NCBI GenBank assembly: GCA_027622555.1
Contig: JAQBYJ010000058.1
Location: 1-35,916, forward strand
Reading direction: 5' to 3'
Length of the DNA stretch: 35,916 bases
DNA from: Verrucomicrobiota bacterium
GTDB lineage: Bacteria > Verrucomicrobiota > Verrucomicrobiia > Opitutales > UBA2995
Shown here: piece after piece, positions 8,564 to 17,615 of the stretch
How the letters are laid out: every line of letters starts with the position of its first letter
Position numbering within the stretch: position 1 is the stretch's first letter
Notes under the pieces: model-generated
Databases searched by the model: none
The model's input: the letters and a program-made list of their open reading frames with translations, nothing else
Told to the model about the DNA's origin: nothing
Position numbers and translations under genes: made by a program

Positions 8564-10660
8564 TTAACCTAATAACAACCCTTCTCTCCTGAGCAAGGCA
8601 TCTGGATCAGGCTCTCGGCCCATAAAATGAGTGAAGAGCTTATAGGGATCTTCCGAGTTTCCTTTGGAGAGTATTTTGTCTTTGAAATCTTTACCCGTCT
8701 CGGAATTCAGAAGACCTTCCTTTTCAAACCGGGTAAACGCATCGGCATCGAGGACTTCCGCCCACTTGTAGGAATAATAACCAGCAGCGTATCCGGTTGG
8801 GTCAGAGAAAAGGTGGCCGAAGTTGTAGAGGTAAACAGGTACTTTCCGTTTTCGCTTTGCCGAGTAAGGTTCAAGGATCTTCTCCAATTCGCTTTCGAGT
8901 TCCTTGTCTTGAAGCTCAGAGTATCGCAAGTGTAGCTCCAGGTCCATTTTCCCGAATGACAATTGCCGCATGGCGAATGAGGCGGCATTGAAATTTTTTG
9001 CAGCCAACATTTTTTGGAAGAGCTCTTCGGGAATGGTCTCACCGGTTTCATAATGCCGGGCAAACAGATCAAGCCCCTTTCTGTCCCAGCACCAGTTCTC
9101 CATAATCTGTGATGGCAGCTCCACAAAGTCCCAGGCAACATTGACGCCATTGAGCGACTTGATTTCCACATCGCCAAAAAGGTGATGGATCAGGTGACCG
9201 AATTCATGAAAGACCGTCTCAACATCGCGGTGGGAAAGAAGAGCCGGTTTCCCATCGGTCGGTGGACTCATGTTGCCGTGAATCATTCCCAGGTGTGGCT
9301 CTTTTTTCCCATTTGAGCGGTCACCGGTAATCGAATAGTTCATCCAGGCGCCACTGCGTTTCGATTCACGCGGAAACCAGTCCGTATAGAAACTACCTAT
9401 GTGTTCTTCGTTTTCACTAAACAGTTCGAAAACTTTCACATCATCATTCCAGACTTCGTACCCGTTTTTTGAATCTGTATCGGAGGGTGACTCCGAGTAA
9501 ATCGCCTCGGCTTCGCGTATGGTAACCCCAAACAATTTTTGAGTGATCTCAAACATCCCATCCAACACGCAATCAACCGGAAAATAAGGTCGAAGCTCTT
9601 CTTCATCAAAGTCGTACTTAGATTGTCGGTACTTCTCCACCCAGTAAGCCACGTCCCAAGGCTCCATATACTCGCGTTCAATACCCAGTTGCTCACAACG
9701 GAAAGCATCCAACTCTGCGTTCTCCTCATCGAATCTGGATTTTATTTTCGCATGCATCTCATCTTCGAATGCAAGAGCCCGACTACCGTCATGCGCCATG
9801 CGACGTTCGAGAACAAGATCCGCGAAATTCGCAAACCCGAGCAGTTCGGCCTTCTCCTGGCGGAGTGAGAGTACCTGCCCGACTAAGTCATGGTTGTCAT
9901 GAGGTTCCCTAGTCCCAACTTCATTGTAGGCAAGCCAACAGGTTTTTCTAAGTTCTTCCTTATCCGCATACTTGAGAACAGGCATGAGCGATGGGGCCTG
10001 AAGCGTAAATCTCCATTTGAGTAGATCTTCCGAACCAAGTTTCTTCGACTTTGCAGATTGCAGGGCCTGCGCCACAGCCAATTCCGGTAGGCCTGATAAA
10101 TCGGCTTCATCCTCCACGATCCATTCCCAGGCGTTGATCGCATCGAGACAATTTTCAGAATATTTTTGGGTCAACATTGCCAACTCAGCTTGTATATCTT
10201 CCATGCGTTGCTTCTTCTCCGGTTGTAGATCCGCACCACTGCTTTTGAAGGAGGCCACCGTTTCATCGAGAAACCGTTTGCGAATTCCGGTAAGCGATTG
10301 TGCTTCCTCTGATTCAGAGTAAGCCTTTATGCGTTTCCAAAGCCCCTCATTCAAAGGAACCTTCGCACTGAACTCAGATACTTTGGGCAGCATGGCATTG
10401 TATGCGTCCCGAAGCTCTTTCGAATCTTTCACGCTATTAAGGTGCCCCACTTTCCCCCAGGCAACACTCAGTTGGGAATCGGCCTCTTCGAGCGCAAGCA
10501 ATGTGTTCTCAAAAGTTAGGTGTTCAGGTAGTTCACCTGCGAGCGAATCGATGTTCGCCTGAGCAATTTGAAGAGCATGAGAAATATCCGCCTCAACTTG
10601 ATCCGGTGTCAATCGACTCCAGTGAATGCGAAAGTTTTCTTCTAAAAACGGTTGTTCCAT
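8564..10660 (-). CDS. prlC: M3 family oligopeptidase (oligopeptidase A type)
   Basis: A cytosolic zinc oligopeptidase of about 698 residues (E. coli PrlC is 680) that degrades short peptides, including cleaved signal peptides. The zinc motif HEFGH in ETVFHEFGHLIHHLFG is near residue 485, and the supporting region AWDFVELPSQIMENWCWD follows 30-40 residues later, matching the M3A family. The C-terminal SDPTGYAAGYYSYKWAEVLDADAF block is also diagnostic. I take the ATG at 10660 (MEQPFLEEN...) because homologues begin close to the FRIHWSRLTPDQV segment. An upstream in-frame TTG at 10699 would add 13 residues, and neither start has a clear Shine-Dalgarno. It is monocistronic. Confidence 0.93.
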   Translation of the reverse strand: MEQPFLEENFRIHWSRLTPDQVEADISHALQIAQANIDSLAGELPEHLTFENTLLALEEADSQLSVAWGKVGHLNSVKDSKELRDAYNAMLPKVSEFSAKVPLNEGLWKRIKAYSESEEAQSLTGIRKRFLDETVASFKSSGADLQPEKKQRMEDIQAELAMLTQKYSENCLDAINAWEWIVEDEADLSGLPELAVAQALQSAKSKKLGSEDLLKWRFTLQAPSLMPVLKYADKEELRKTCWLAYNEVGTREPHDNHDLVGQVLSLRQEKAELLGFANFADLVLERRMAHDGSRALAFEDEMHAKIKSRFDEENAELDAFRCEQLGIEREYMEPWDVAYWVEKYRQSKYDFDEEELRPYFPVDCVLDGMFEITQKLFGVTIREAEAIYSESPSDTDSKNGYEVWNDDVKVFELFSENEEHIGSFYTDWFPRESKRSGAWMNYSITGDRSNGKKEPHLGMIHGNMSPPTDGKPALLSHRDVETVFHEFGHLIHHLFGDVEIKSLNGVNVAWDFVELPSQIMENWCWDRKGLDLFARHYETGETIPEELFQKMLAAKNFNAASFAMRQLSFGKMDLELHLRYSELQDKELESELEKILEPYSAKRKRKVPVYLYNFGHLFSDPTGYAAGYYSYKWAEVLDADAFTRFEKEGLLNSETGKDFKDKILSKGNSEDPYKLFTHFMGREPDPDALLRREGLLLG

Positions 10661-10800
10661 GGTGGGGACATTAGAAGCCTGGTCCTTCGGATCTAGCAAA
10701 AAAGCATGCGTGTTATCTGTCGCTTCTAAATTGCGGACTAGTGTCGATTCCCATATTTAATTTGCCAGTTAATAGTTCCAGTCACTAATCGTCATATACG

Positions 10801-11874
10801 ATGCCACACCTAAAAGACGCTTGGACAGCATCCAAGCAAGCTGCCTGCCACTATAAATGTTCTGCAATAACCCGTTTTATTAAGCTAATCTATCTAAGGG
10901 TCGTATATGGGTATAGGATAAACGAGGCTAGAAAAAGGAACTTACTTAAACCGGGGGTGAGGATAACACCAGAAACGGTTTGGAGCGGTAAACACTACGC
11001 AAAATATACTCACTTTCTAAATCCTCCGGAACACATAGCCGAAACCGATGACAAAATCAGATTTGCCAAAATCTGTTTAATGGAAAATCTAAGCACTCCG
11101 GCAATTTGCGGAATCTTTAATCCGGGCGGAGGATATCACGGCATAAAGGAGGAGACACAATCAGGCCTAACTTGGGAAGAATTTTTGGACGCCTGTGTCT
11201 GCGATGAGTTCGTTGTTAAACCTCAATTCGGGTATGGAGGAAATTTGGTCTATTTGTTTCGCAAGGGAAATGGCAAAATTGAAAGCTCCCAATTCGGCTC
11301 GATGAGCCCGATTGAATTCCGCGAAAAACTCAAAGAGATTTACACCATTTGCCCAGCCATTATTCAGAAAAGAGTCTACAACCATCCTACACTAATCGAG
11401 CAATTTAAGATAGATGTTTTGACAACCTGCCGACTCATTTTAATTCGGGAAGGACCGGGCACTGACCGAATCATTTTCGCTCACATGAAATTTCCTGGAA
11501 CTGGCAGGGAGATTGATAATTTCAATTGGGGTGTACATGGAGGAATTAAAGCAGAAATGAACTTTGAAACCGGTACCATCGAAGCACCGAATAAAAGCGG
11601 TAAAAATCAGTTTGGTTTCGAAATCATCACTCATCATCCAGAAACGGGCGTGCTCCTTAAGGGTGCAAAAATCCCATTATGGGAAGAGACATGCAAGTTG
11701 GCGTTGAAGGCATCGCGAGCAATGAATAACATGCGTTCGGTTGGCTGGGACATTGCAATTACCCCGGAAGGTCCCTGTTTGATTGAAGGTAATTCTGCTT
11801 GGGGTTTCCCGAATACAGAAAAAAACATCCAAGGCATCCAGTCAGAATTAGTGAAAGTCTGCGGAAAACTTTGA
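10801..11874 (+). CDS. Sugar-transfer associated ATP-grasp protein
   Basis: A 357-residue protein matching the ATPgrasp_ST family (PF14397). The ATP-grasp core is seen as FVVKPQFGYGGNLVYLF (~residues 138-154, the phosphate-loop lysine and glycine-rich segment) and VGWDIAITPEGPCLIEGNSAWGFP (~316-339, the metal-binding Asp, Glu and Asn positions). The N-terminal 90 residues (FIKLIYLRVVYGYRINEARKR) are basic and probably lie near the membrane or bind a partner. Family members occur in polysaccharide loci and are predicted to form amide or ester bonds on sugars, but activity is not established. No glycosyltransferase is nearby, so the pathway cannot be named. It is divergent from the oligopeptidase gene, 101-140 bp away depending on that gene's start. 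Confidence 0.82.
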   Translation: MPHLKDAWTASKQAACHYKCSAITRFIKLIYLRVVYGYRINEARKRNLLKPGVRITPETVWSGKHYAKYTHFLNPPEHIAETDDKIRFAKICLMENLSTPAICGIFNPGGGYHGIKEETQSGLTWEEFLDACVCDEFVVKPQFGYGGNLVYLFRKGNGKIESSQFGSMSPIEFREKLKEIYTICPAIIQKRVYNHPTLIEQFKIDVLTTCRLILIREGPGTDRIIFAHMKFPGTGREIDNFNWGVHGGIKAEMNFETGTIEAPNKSGKNQFGFEIITHHPETGVLLKGAKIPLWEETCKLALKASRAMNNMRSVGWDIAITPEGPCLIEGNSAWGFPNTEKNIQGIQSELVKVCGKL

Positions 11875-11879
11875 TCCAT

Positions 11880-11900
11880 GGAGGCACGGAACCTCCGTTT
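11880..11900 (+). terminator. Weak hairpin with short T run after ATP-grasp gene
   Basis: GGAGG, a seven-base loop and CCTCC are followed by GTTTT, starting 6 bp after the stop codon. The stem has only five pairs, so this is a possible, not a strong, intrinsic terminator. Confidence 0.35.
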
Positions 11901-12026
11901 TAGGATAATTAAGATAGGGAAAATCGAGCTGCTTAAGGACTTGAAGTCCAATACAGTCCTCATCACGCTACTGCCTCCTAAGATTTCCTCTAATTATACC
12001 AAAATAGCCGTTTTATCGGAAAATAA

Positions 12027-14708
12027 ATGCCCCAAAGAGCAATAACACTTTTTTTTTCAAACTGCCGGCGTTCGCATGCATTTGCAGCGATTCTGCTTAC
12101 ATTGTCTTTGCCAGGATTCCTAACCGGACAGTCACTGACCATTGAATCTCCCTTACACAAGCTAGTCACAAATTATTGTATTAATTGCCACAACCCTGAA
12201 GAGACAAAAGGAGAATTGGATCTAGAAAGTCTCCTTGGTGCTGATATGGGGGAGCATTTCGACATCTGGGACGAAGTATCCTGGATGCTGGCTGAAAGGG
12301 AAATGCCGCCTGTAGATCAACCGGATGAACCGCGCCCAAGTGAGGAGGAATACGTTGAGGTAGAAAAATGGATCAACACTGCTCTAGAACAACTCAGTTC
12401 GCGGAATATCCATGAAGGAGTCATCTCATCGAACCAACTGCTGGTGAACAAATATTGTATCAGTTGCCACAACGCGGATGAGACAGAAGGAGGGTTGAAC
12501 CTGGAGATGGTACAATCGGACGAGATTGCGGAAAACCCTGAGATTTGGGAGCATGTCATAACCCGGCTTCAATCACGCCAGATGCCTCCTCCTGATCGTA
12601 AACGACCCAGCGAGGAAACGTATGAGGCAGTAGTGTCTCAATTATCGGAGACCCTCGATTTGGCTGCGAAGAAGCATCCCAACCCCGGGCGTGTGGATAC
12701 CTTTCGGCGTATGAATCGCACAGAGTATCAAAATGCAATCCGGGATCTACTCGAACTGGAAATCGATGCTACAAGTTTGCTTCCGAACGATGAAGAAAGC
12801 CATGGGTTTGATAATATTACGGTCGGCAATCTTTCGCCAAGCCTGCTCGACCGGTATATTTCTGCAGCACAAAAAATCAGTCGACTGGCCGTGGGTACGC
12901 CCCTGAATCAACCTCAAGGACACACCATTCGGATCCCGGCGGAAGTGACTCAGGAAAAACATGTGGAAGGCTTACCGATCGGTACCCGGGGCGGAACCCT
13001 GTTGCCCTATACGTTTCCACAAGACGGCGAATACGAAATAGAAGTCAGTCTCGCGCGGGACCGCAATGAGCATGTCGAAGGACTTAACGAATCACATGAA
13101 ATGGAGATCCTTCTGGATAAAGCGATTGTCAAACGTTTCACGGTAGCCCCATCAAAAGAGCGAAGAGACCATAGTATGCTGGATAAGCATCTCAAAGTAC
13201 GTAGCTACATAACAGCCGGACCCCACAACCTTGGAGTAACTTTCATTAAAAACCCCACCTCCTTGTTAGAAAATAAGCGTCAACCCTTTGAAGCCCATTT
13301 CAATTTTCATCGCCACCCCCGCTTGTCACCAGCGGTTTATCAGGTTTCCATCACGGGACCATTTAATCCGCTGGGCGCTGGAGACACACCCAGTAGAAAG
13401 AAAATATTTATAAAATACCCGGAAAACAATCGGGATAATGAATCGGCAGCTCGGGAAATCCTAACCGCGCTTATGAAACGTGCCTACCGCCGCCCTACGT
13501 CGAGGCAGGACCTGAAAAGGCCCTTAGCTTTTTATCGGGAAGCCGAAAAGGAACAAGGATTTGAAGCGGGTATTGAGGCAGCCCTTTCATCGATCCTCGT
13601 CAACCCCGAGTTTATCTTTCGAATCGAACGAGAACCAAAACGAAGTAGACCAGGGCAAGCTTATGAAATAAGTGATCTAGAACTCGCTTCCCGCATTTCA
13701 TTTTTCCTTTGGAGCAGCTTACCCGATGACGAACTACTTGCCGAAGCGATAGCCGGTAACCTCAGAAAACCTGCTGTGCTTGAAAAACAAGTCCGCCGTA
13801 TGCTGGCAGACGAGAAGTCCATCAGCTTAGTGAATAATTTCGCAAATCAATGGCTCCATCTCCGCAATCTGGATTCGGTTACACCAGACTTGAGGTTGTT
13901 TCCGGACTTCGATGATAACTTGCGCCAGGCATTTCGTACAGAAACTGAACTATTTTTCGAGGACGTCCTTCGTGAAGATAAAAATGTATTGAGTCTACTT
14001 AAGGCCGACCACACGTACCTGAATGAACGTCTCGCTCATCACTACAGTATACCGAATATTTTTGGCAGTCGTTTTCGCAGGGTTGAACTCGAACCGCAAT
14101 ACCACCGAGGCGGTATCCTAAGACACGGAAGTATTTTGACCGTTACCTCTTATGCGACACGAACCTCTCCGGTGATTCGAGGGAATTGGGTTTTGGAAAA
14201 TATCATGGGAACTCCAGCTAAGCCACCCCTGCCAGATGTCCCTTCCCTGGACGAAAATAAAGTAAATGCATCACTACCCATGCGGCAACGTCTTGAGCAA
14301 CACCGGGCCAACCCGGCATGCGCGAGTTGTCACAATCTGATGGATCCTCCCGGGTTTGCTCTTGAAAATTTCGATGCGATAGGCCGATGGCGAGAATATG
14401 AGTTTGGAGAACCGGTTGACGCATCAGGGGGACTTCCCGACGGAAACGTCTTTGTAGGGATTGAAAACCTCGAAGATGGCATTCTCCAGCGCCCCGAATT
14501 ATTTGTTAGAACCTTGAGTGAAAAACTGCTTACATTTGGATTAGGCAGAGGCGTTGAAGTGTACGACGCTCCTGCTGTGCGAAAAATTGTAAAAGAAGCT
14601 AAAGCAAATGATTATCGCTTTTCTTCCGTCATTCTAGGTATTATTAATAGTGTTCCTTTTCAGATGAGAGCTACGTCAGAAGACGAAATAGCCTCTATCA
14701 ATCCCTAA
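12027..14708 (+). CDS. DUF1592-class planctomycete-type cytochrome with tandem haem domains
   Basis: An 893-residue exported protein. After a signal peptide (AFAAILLTLSLPGFLTGQS, residues ~18-36) come two Planctomycete cytochrome C-like domains with haem motifs CINCH (51-55) and CISCH (144-148). The order continues with DUF1587 (FRRMNRTEYQNAIRDLL), DUF1595 (REILTALMKRAYRRP), DUF1592 (SDLELASRISFFLWSSLPDDE), DUF1588 (RGGILRHGSILTVTSYATRTSPV) with a third motif CASCH (765-769) in NPACASCHNLMDPPGFALENFD, and DUF1585 at the C-terminus. This is the family's usual order and length, except that the N-terminal haem domain is duplicated. The family is periplasmic and its enzymatic role is unproven; partnership with the DUF1552 protein encoded 13 bp downstream is near-universal. 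Confidence 0.92.
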   Translation: MPQRAITLFFSNCRRSHAFAAILLTLSLPGFLTGQSLTIESPLHKLVTNYCINCHNPEETKGELDLESLLGADMGEHFDIWDEVSWMLAEREMPPVDQPDEPRPSEEEYVEVEKWINTALEQLSSRNIHEGVISSNQLLVNKYCISCHNADETEGGLNLEMVQSDEIAENPEIWEHVITRLQSRQMPPPDRKRPSEETYEAVVSQLSETLDLAAKKHPNPGRVDTFRRMNRTEYQNAIRDLLELEIDATSLLPNDEESHGFDNITVGNLSPSLLDRYISAAQKISRLAVGTPLNQPQGHTIRIPAEVTQEKHVEGLPIGTRGGTLLPYTFPQDGEYEIEVSLARDRNEHVEGLNESHEMEILLDKAIVKRFTVAPSKERRDHSMLDKHLKVRSYITAGPHNLGVTFIKNPTSLLENKRQPFEAHFNFHRHPRLSPAVYQVSITGPFNPLGAGDTPSRKKIFIKYPENNRDNESAAREILTALMKRAYRRPTSRQDLKRPLAFYREAEKEQGFEAGIEAALSSILVNPEFIFRIEREPKRSRPGQAYEISDLELASRISFFLWSSLPDDELLAEAIAGNLRKPAVLEKQVRRMLADEKSISLVNNFANQWLHLRNLDSVTPDLRLFPDFDDNLRQAFRTETELFFEDVLREDKNVLSLLKADHTYLNERLAHHYSIPNIFGSRFRRVELEPQYHRGGILRHGSILTVTSYATRTSPVIRGNWVLENIMGTPAKPPLPDVPSLDENKVNASLPMRQRLEQHRANPACASCHNLMDPPGFALENFDAIGRWREYEFGEPVDASGGLPDGNVFVGIENLEDGILQRPELFVRTLSEKLLTFGLGRGVEVYDAPAVRKIVKEAKANDYRFSSVILGIINSVPFQMRATSEDEIASINP

Positions 14709-14721
14709 ACATCACAAAGCC

Positions 14722-16068
14722 ATGAGATTCATCACCAAAAAATCCATACCCCGTAGAACCTTTCTTAAAGGAGTAGGCGCATCCCTTTCCTTGCCACTTT
14801 TGGATTCCATGGTTCCAGCGGCAACTGCATCGGTCAATACGCCGGCAACGGCTGTCAAACGACTAGGATATGTCTTCATGCCCATGGGCTGTGACCAATC
14901 TCGCTGGACACCAGAGAGCGAAAAAACTTTAGAAAAATTATCACCCATCCTCAATTCACTGGAACCGGTCAAAAATCAGACGACTATTTTAACCAACATG
15001 GAACTGAGAAACGCCTATCCCGGTTCTCACGCCACGTCGAATTCATCATTTCTAAGCGCCGCAAAAGCGAAGGTAACGGAAAGTTCCGACTACTACCTGG
15101 GAACAACGGCAGATCAATTAGCCGCTCAGCAAATCGGGCAGGCGACGCAACTCCCTTCACTCGAGCTCGCCATGGATCTGCTACAGTTAACAGGTCAATG
15201 TGATAACGGGTACGCCTGCGTTTATCAAAACAACCTTTCCTGGTCATCGCCAACAACACCTCTTCCGGCCGAAGCGCATCCACGCCTCGTTTTTGAAAAC
15301 CTGTTCGGAGAAGGGGGCACAGCTGAAGAACGGCAGACCGCTTTGCGTAAACGTGCGAGCCTCCTCGATTCAATTGCGGACAATATTAATTCCTTAAAAC
15401 GAAGTCTTGGAGCCAACGACCGGGCGCGTATTTCTGACTATCTGGATTCTGTGCGAGAAGTAGAACGTCGCATTCAAACAGCCGAGGCGGATACAAAAGA
15501 CAATCCCCTCCCCGACTTGGATCGACCGATGGGTGTTCCAGCAGCCTATGCGGACCACGCTCGCCTGATGTTCGACCTCCAGCTTCTCGCCTACCAAGGT
15601 GATATCACTCGCGTTTCCACTTTCCAGATTGCACGAGAAACCAGTAATCGGTCTTACCCTGAGATTGGGATATCCGATCCCCACCATCCGCTTTCACACC
15701 ACGGGGACGATCCAGAAAAGATCGAACGCATGTCCAAAATCAATACCTTTCACGTGTCATTGTTTGCCGAATACCTGGAGAAGCTGAAGAATACTCCTGA
15801 AGGCAATGGCTCGCTGCTCGATAACGTTTTAATCCTTTACGGAAGTGGTATCGGCAATCCCAACGTTCATGACCACACGAATCTCCCGATCATAGTGGCT
15901 GGCGGAGCAGCCGGCGGTATGCAAGGTAATCGTCATATCCGCTTCAAGGATGTCACACCTTTGGCAAACCTCCACCTCTCTTTGTTAGACAAGGTCGGCG
16001 TAAACATCGAATCATTTGCCGATAGTACTGGAAAAGTGGATGACCTGTTTGTGCCGTTGTCAGTGTAA
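14722..16068 (+). CDS. DUF1552 Tat-exported protein
   Basis: A 448-residue PF07586 (DUF1552) protein. A twin-arginine leader, PRRTFLKGVGASLSLPLLDSM, spans residues 10-30. Family segments include RLGYVFMPMGCDQSRWTPESE and ISDPHHPLSHHGDDPEKIERMSKIN; the latter carries the conserved histidines of what looks like an alkaline-phosphatase/sulfatase-like fold related to DUF1501. Near the C-terminus LDNVLILYGSGIGNPNVHDHTNLPIIVAGG is also typical. It starts 13 bp after the DUF1592-class gene and 20 bp before the ankyrin gene, so the three are probably one transcript. The Tat leader suggests it folds, perhaps with a metal, before export. Reaction unknown. Confidence 0.92.
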   Translation: MRFITKKSIPRRTFLKGVGASLSLPLLDSMVPAATASVNTPATAVKRLGYVFMPMGCDQSRWTPESEKTLEKLSPILNSLEPVKNQTTILTNMELRNAYPGSHATSNSSFLSAAKAKVTESSDYYLGTTADQLAAQQIGQATQLPSLELAMDLLQLTGQCDNGYACVYQNNLSWSSPTTPLPAEAHPRLVFENLFGEGGTAEERQTALRKRASLLDSIADNINSLKRSLGANDRARISDYLDSVREVERRIQTAEADTKDNPLPDLDRPMGVPAAYADHARLMFDLQLLAYQGDITRVSTFQIARETSNRSYPEIGISDPHHPLSHHGDDPEKIERMSKINTFHVSLFAEYLEKLKNTPEGNGSLLDNVLILYGSGIGNPNVHDHTNLPIIVAGGAAGGMQGNRHIRFKDVTPLANLHLSLLDKVGVNIESFADSTGKVDDLFVPLSV

Positions 16069-16088
16069 ACGCCTCACCCATCTAGCAT

Positions 16089-17615
16089 ATGTTCAAACAT
16101 AAACTATTGATTTCGATTTTTTGGTTTACTTTTCGGATTTCTCTCAACGCCGACTCAGCCTCGCTTGCCGATGCTGTCGAGAAAGGAGAGACCTTCCAGA
16201 TACAAGCTCTTCTTTCCAAGGACATCGATGTCAATGAACCGCAGATTGATGGCATGACAGCTCTGCACTGGGCCGCTGAACAAGATAATACAGAACTTTC
16301 GAAACTACTGATTGATCGCGGGGCCAATGCAACTGCCCCAAATCGTTACGGTGTCACGCCGCTGTACCTTGCATGTGTGAATGGTAATGGAGACATCGTT
16401 CAGCAGCTTCTTGAAGCGGGCGCTGACCCCAATACGAAAATTGTTGGAAACGAGACGGCATTGATGACTGCATCTCGTACCGGGAAGCTAGGCGCGGTTG
16501 AAGTGCTGCTGAAAGCAGGTGCAGACTTCGATGCGAGAGAACGTGAAGGTCAAACGGCGATCATGTGGGCTGCGGCAGAAGGACATGTTGATGTCGTTCG
16601 AAAATTGATTGAAGTGGGTGCGGATTACCAAACGCCTTTAAAATTTGGATTCACCCCCTTTTACTTTGCGATTCGTGAAGGACACGCGGAGATCGTGAGA
16701 TTGTTCCTCGAGCTTGGAGAAGACGCCAACGGAGCAATGAATTTTGAAAAGACATATAATAAGGGTGTAATGAACGGCACTAGCCCATTGATTCTCGCCG
16801 TTGAAAATGGCCATTACGATTTGGCAGTTGAGCTCCTTGAAGCGGGCGCTGACCCCAATGATCAAAGAACCGGCTATTCTGCACTTCACGCCCTGACCTG
16901 GATCCGCAAGCCGGATATTGGCGAGTCGGCCAATGGGGCTCCACCTCCTCATGGCTCTGGCAGGCGAAATAGCGAACAATTCATTCGCGAACTGGTGACA
17001 TTTGGAGCAGACGTAAACGCCCAGCTTACCCGAGGTCGTAAAGGTGGAAATGGTCGCGTTAGTAACATAGGTGCAACACCCTTTTTTATGGCTTCTGACC
17101 GAGCTGACCTTTCTTACATGAAGCTATTATTGGAATTGGGAGCGGATCCTTTCATCCCCAATGAGGACGGCTGCACATCCCTGATGGTTGCGGCAGGCAT
17201 CGGGAGTACTGCTCCTGAAGAAGAAGCAGGTTCGGTTACGGAGTGCCTTGAAGCTGTGAAATTTCTTTTTTCACTTGGCGCTGAATTAAATACAGTAGAT
17301 GCAAACGGTGAAACTGCCATGCATGGAGCGGCTTATAAAAACGCACCAGGGGTTGTGAGATATCTACATGAGCAAGGTGCCAAAATAGAAATTTGGAATT
17401 CCAAGAATAAAAATAATCGGACGCCCTTATTGATTGCGGAAGGGTTTCGACCAGGGAATTTCAAGCCGTCGTTTGCCACCGTTGATGCGATCAAAGAAGT
17501 TATGATTTTACAAGGGGTTCAACCACCAACCGGACCCAAGCCGAAACATACGAATTACAATATGGTTAAACCGCCTGTTGCCCCAAAACCGGTTACCGCG
17601 AAACAAGAAATCTAG
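16089..17615 (+). CDS. Exported ankyrin-repeat protein
   Basis: A 508-residue protein with a signal peptide (FKHKLLISIFWFTFRISLNA, residues 2-21) followed by about ten ankyrin repeats. Clear examples are GMTALHWAAEQDNTELSKLL, GVTPLYLACVNGNGDIVQQL, NETALMTASRTGKLGAVEVL, GQTAIMWAAAEGHVDVVRKL and GETAMHGAAYKNAPGVVRYL, with longer insertions around residues 210-240 and 275-320. The last ~45 residues (GVQPPTGPKPKHTNYN...VAPKPVTAKQEI) are proline/lysine-rich and probably disordered. As third gene of the DUF1592/DUF1552 unit it is a likely periplasmic scaffold for those proteins (inference). Its TAG stop shares the CTAG at 17612-17615 with the stop of the convergent DUF1501 gene. Confidence 0.9.
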   Translation: MFKHKLLISIFWFTFRISLNADSASLADAVEKGETFQIQALLSKDIDVNEPQIDGMTALHWAAEQDNTELSKLLIDRGANATAPNRYGVTPLYLACVNGNGDIVQQLLEAGADPNTKIVGNETALMTASRTGKLGAVEVLLKAGADFDAREREGQTAIMWAAAEGHVDVVRKLIEVGADYQTPLKFGFTPFYFAIREGHAEIVRLFLELGEDANGAMNFEKTYNKGVMNGTSPLILAVENGHYDLAVELLEAGADPNDQRTGYSALHALTWIRKPDIGESANGAPPPHGSGRRNSEQFIRELVTFGADVNAQLTRGRKGGNGRVSNIGATPFFMASDRADLSYMKLLLELGADPFIPNEDGCTSLMVAAGIGSTAPEEEAGSVTECLEAVKFLFSLGAELNTVDANGETAMHGAAYKNAPGVVRYLHEQGAKIEIWNSKNKNNRTPLLIAEGFRPGNFKPSFATVDAIKEVMILQGVQPPTGPKPKHTNYNMVKPPVAPKPVTAKQEI

